Positions 61,820 to 64,000 of a stretch of 64,000 nucleotides of DNA are shown one piece after another. How positions within the stretch are numbered: the stretch's first letter is position 1; each line of letters begins with the position of its first letter. Made by a program: the position numbers and the translations under genes. This stretch comes from Candidatus Tisiphia endosymbiont of Sialis lutaria (GTDB lineage: Bacteria > Pseudomonadota > Alphaproteobacteria > Rickettsiales > Rickettsiaceae): the NCBI RefSeq assembly GCF_964026535.1, contig NZ_OZ032153.1, forward strand, positions 1,302,001 to 1,366,000, read 5' to 3'. Below the pieces are notes generated by a model that saw only the letters and a list, made by a program, of their open reading frames with translations, searched no databases and had not been told where the DNA came from.

Positions 61820-63295
61820 ATGATTCAAAATAAGTATATTGTTAGACTGGCATTCTTTGGGTTATTTATAAATATCATTGTCAACATGATTTACTATCGT
61901 TACTTCATTATTGAAGAAATGATTTTAAAGCAAGTTGGAGAAGCAAATATTAAAATAGCTGGTGTTTATACAAAAAATGTCTGGAATAGGAATAAAACGG
62001 CTGTAAATAAATTACATGAATTTGGTTATATAAATTTATTGCAAGATGCCGATTTTATTAAATTTGCAACTACTTCAGTTGATATTTTTGTTAATCTCAA
62101 TGCCTATATTTCTTTATATGATCTACAAGGTCATAAAATTATAACCAGCTCTCCAATTCAAATAACAAGTCAGGTGAATTTTCCTGAAGATACTTTGTAT
62201 CAAAGAATTATTAGCCAATTTGACAAATATTTTTTAAAAGAGCTGGTTGTAGAGCAAGCCTTTAACAAAGCTTTTAAAGGAATGACAAGTCATATATTAA
62301 TTCCTAGAGCCCTATTCCATATGTCAGGGAAAGTAGAGAAAGCATCCTGTATAACAAGTTATATTCCAATAATAAACCGCGACTTATCTAGGTATCCTGT
62401 TGATGGTGTGTTAGAGATTAATACTAATATTACTAGTTTATGGTCAAGTATTATAGAGCTGGAGAAAAAAGTATTACTAACATTTTTTATCATTATGCTA
62501 ATATTCTTAATTATCGTAATTAGCAACACAAATTATGCACAGAAGATTATAGATCAACAATTTGAGGCTAATAAAGCGTTAGAGGAAGCGGTAATTAAGG
62601 TTAGAAATGAAAGTTCTGCTCATACTAAATTTTTTGCCAATGTTAGTCATGAACTACGTACCCCTTTAAATGCTATTATAGGTTTTTCAGAAATTATGAT
62701 GTCTACACCTTACAATAAAGAGCATGATAATTATATAAAAGATATTAACAGTGCAGGTAAGCATTTACTTAGTATAATAACTGATATATTAGACTTATCA
62801 AAAGCATCGGCTGACAAGCTATTAGTTGAATTTATCGAGTTAGATCTCAATAAATTAATTACTTCTACTGTAAGGATAATGAATCCAAGAGCTGATCAGG
62901 CATCAGTGCAATTAATTGAAAAATTACCAAAAGATCATATCGTGATAAAAGCAGATCCCAAAAGACTTAAACAAGTATTTTTTAACCTTTTATCTAATTC
63001 TATAAAGTTCACCAAAGCATCAGGTACTATAACAATTTATGCTGAGAAAGATGAGCCTAAAGGGCTAGTTTATATACAGGTTATAGATACTGGTATAGGA
63101 ATTGATGAGAGAGATATTCCCAAAGTACTATCAACCTTTGGGCAGATTGATAGTACCGTTGGCAGAAAATACCAAGGAACCGGTCTTGGTTTACCACTTA
63201 CTCGCAAGTTGGTTGAATTAATGAAAGGTAAATTTGAGTTACAAAGTAAAATAGGCATAGGCACTACTGTAACATTAACTTTTGCTTATGATTAA
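61820..63295 (+). CDS. Membrane sensor histidine kinase
   Basis: The 491-residue protein has an N-terminal membrane segment (LAFFGLFINIIVNMIYYRYF), an extracytoplasmic sensor domain of about 185 residues, a second membrane segment (VLLTFFIIMLIFLIIVIS, about 215-232), a short coiled linker, the HisKA domain with His277 in FFANVSHELRTPLNAIIGFS, the N box FFNLLSNSIKFT, the G1 box VIDTGIGIDERDIPK and the G2 region GTGLGLPLTRKLVELMKG. No receiver domain is fused. It resembles PleC-type alphaproteobacterial kinases. No response-regulator gene is adjacent in view, so its partner is orphan-encoded. Confidence 0.92.
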   Translation: MIQNKYIVRLAFFGLFINIIVNMIYYRYFIIEEMILKQVGEANIKIAGVYTKNVWNRNKTAVNKLHEFGYINLLQDADFIKFATTSVDIFVNLNAYISLYDLQGHKIITSSPIQITSQVNFPEDTLYQRIISQFDKYFLKELVVEQAFNKAFKGMTSHILIPRALFHMSGKVEKASCITSYIPIINRDLSRYPVDGVLEINTNITSLWSSIIELEKKVLLTFFIIMLIFLIIVISNTNYAQKIIDQQFEANKALEEAVIKVRNESSAHTKFFANVSHELRTPLNAIIGFSEIMMSTPYNKEHDNYIKDINSAGKHLLSIITDILDLSKASADKLLVEFIELDLNKLITSTVRIMNPRADQASVQLIEKLPKDHIVIKADPKRLKQVFFNLLSNSIKFTKASGTITIYAEKDEPKGLVYIQVIDTGIGIDERDIPKVLSTFGQIDSTVGRKYQGTGLGLPLTRKLVELMKGKFELQSKIGIGTTVTLTFAYD

Positions 63296-63311
63296 TAAAC
63301 TTCCTACCCCA

Positions 63312-63420
63312 AACGTCATGGCAAGGAGCTACTTAGTCAGATGTCACCCCTGCTTTGGTGCGGGGTCTAGATTCCGCACCGAAGCGGGAATGACGAAAAA
63401 GTTAGATGTCATATTAAAAT
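63312..63420. repeat. Degenerate family A start and family B variant before rnhB
   Basis: CGTCATGGCAAGGAGC at 63315 is a decayed family A end. It is followed by a family B composite (TCACCCCTGCTTTGGTGCGG, then ATTCCGCACCGAAGCGGGAA at about 63371). The inner stem GCACCGAAGC has diverged from the usual CGCCTACGCG. Confidence 0.65.
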
Positions 63421-63431
63421 AGGAGAATATT

Positions 63432-64000
63432 ATGTTTGAATTAGAGCAAAAATATTTTGGGTTAGTAGCTGGAGTAGATGAAGCTGGCAGAGGGCCGTTA
63501 GTGGGACCTGTAGTAGCTGCATCTGTCATCATTGATCAAACAAAAATCATAAATGGTATCAAAGATTCTAAAAAACTTACTAGAGAAAAGAGGAATTTGT
63601 TATATGAACAAATAACACAGAATTATATTTGGTCTGTTGGTATAGTGTATCACGATGAGATAGATATAATTAATATCCTTGAAGCGACTAAAAAGGCTTG
63701 TACTATATCAGTAGCAAATCTTTCTGTTAAACCGGATACAATATTAGTAGATGGTAACATGAAATTTGCCGATTCAAGATTTATTAGTATAGTAAATGGT
63801 GATAATTTATCGATTTCTATTGGAGCGGCATCTATTATTGCAAAAGTTACTAGAGATCGTTTATTACTTGAGTATGCCAAAGAATTTCCAGAATATATGT
63901 GGCATAAGAACTTTGGATATGGGACAAAAGAACATCTAAATGCTATACATTCTCATGGTTTTTCACCTTACCATAGAAAAACTTTTAAGATAAAAAGCTT
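63432..64000 (+). CDS. rnhB: Ribonuclease HII, 3' end beyond window
   Basis: RNase HII cleaves RNA in RNA-DNA hybrids and at single ribonucleotides. From ATG 63432 (AGGAGA at about 63421) the frame reads GLVAGVDEAGRGPLVGPVVA with the first catalytic Asp-Glu, then IKDSKKLTREKRNLLYEQI, ILVDGNMKF, SIGAASIIAKVTRDRLL and WHKNFGYGTKEHLNAIHSHG, which includes the further acidic and Lys residues of the family. About 189 codons are present, close to the full length of the family, so only a few residues are missing. Confidence 0.95.
   Translation, partial: MFELEQKYFGLVAGVDEAGRGPLVGPVVAASVIIDQTKIINGIKDSKKLTREKRNLLYEQITQNYIWSVGIVYHDEIDIINILEATKKACTISVANLSVKPDTILVDGNMKFADSRFISIVNGDNLSISIGAASIIAKVTRDRLLLEYAKEFPEYMWHKNFGYGTKEHLNAIHSHGFSPYHRKTFKIKS

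Noticed and set aside
1-64000. tRNA or rRNA genes
   Set aside because: I looked for T-loop (GGTTCRANNCC) and CCA-end patterns and for conserved rRNA words in the spacers and found none convincing; a covariance-model scan would be decisive.

Overview
The window is a stretch of an alphaproteobacterial, obligate intracellular genome that I assign to the genus Rickettsia. The assignment rests on a rickettsial vir homolog block (rvhB3, rvhB4a and five tandem rvhB6 genes), a RickA-type actin-nucleation protein next to rplY, strongly AT-rich coding sequence, Rickettsia-type palindromic elements inserted in frame in genes, and wide repeat-filled spacers. The number of insertion sequences and dispersed palindromes suggests an IS-rich, probably invertebrate-associated lineage rather than a reduced typhus-group genome. 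The species cannot be fixed from sequence alone.

Layout. 1-3.1 kb: the end of a cell-wall operon (murD 3' part, ftsW, murG). 3.2-10.4 kb: a hypothetical protein, a lipoprotein, a GNAT acetyltransferase, then a leftward group tatD, ELM1-like and clpB. 10.8-13.1 kb: yidC and engB. 13.6-31.1 kb: the T4SS block rvhB3-rvhB4a-rvhB6a-e, with palindromic repeats lodged between and inside genes. 31.6-38.3 kb: leftward ldcA-like, rlmH, asd, a nucleoside 2-deoxyribosyltransferase-like gene and a long rickA. 38.4-44.6 kb: rightward rplY, pth, GNAT, ychF, a GST-like gene, a hypothetical gene and tyrS. 44.6-56.6 kb: an accessory island with two full copies and one remnant of one IS5-type element, a second IS5-type element split by an IS4-type element, an IS630 element that cuts an AAA-ATPase/PD-(D/E)XK gene in two, IS481 and IS3 fragments, a serine recombinase, alkylation-repair genes (alkA-like, ogt-like) and a decayed histidine-phosphatase duplication. 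56.6-64 kb: a glycosyltransferase, an alpha/beta hydrolase, a DUF2608 protein, a membrane-fusion protein, an SPFH protein, a sensor histidine kinase and the start of rnhB.

Spacers are dominated by several palindromic families. Family A (about 90 bp) has outer arms CGTCATTGCGAG/CTCGCAATGACG and inner arms GACGAAGCAATCCA/TGGATTGCTTCGTC, with variable but self-complementary side hairpins. Family B has the ATTCCC-N8-GGGAAT form, the same consensus as neisserial dRS3. Family C is about 60-110 bp with imperfect ends TATAGTCAATTGATGAGAAG. Family E has arms around CTTACCTTACGCAT. These elements touch coding sequences repeatedly: they supply the likely start of rvhB6b, the N-terminal leader of rvhB6d and tatD, and the stop of a lipoprotein gene.

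The most interesting signals are the cloverleaf-like family A elements whose stems are conserved as pairing rather than sequence, the remodelling of T4SS gene N-termini by mobile palindromes, a RickA with what looks like two WH2 motifs plus an N-WASP-like connector and acidic stretch and an extra C-terminal region, and exactly reconstructible IS insertions.
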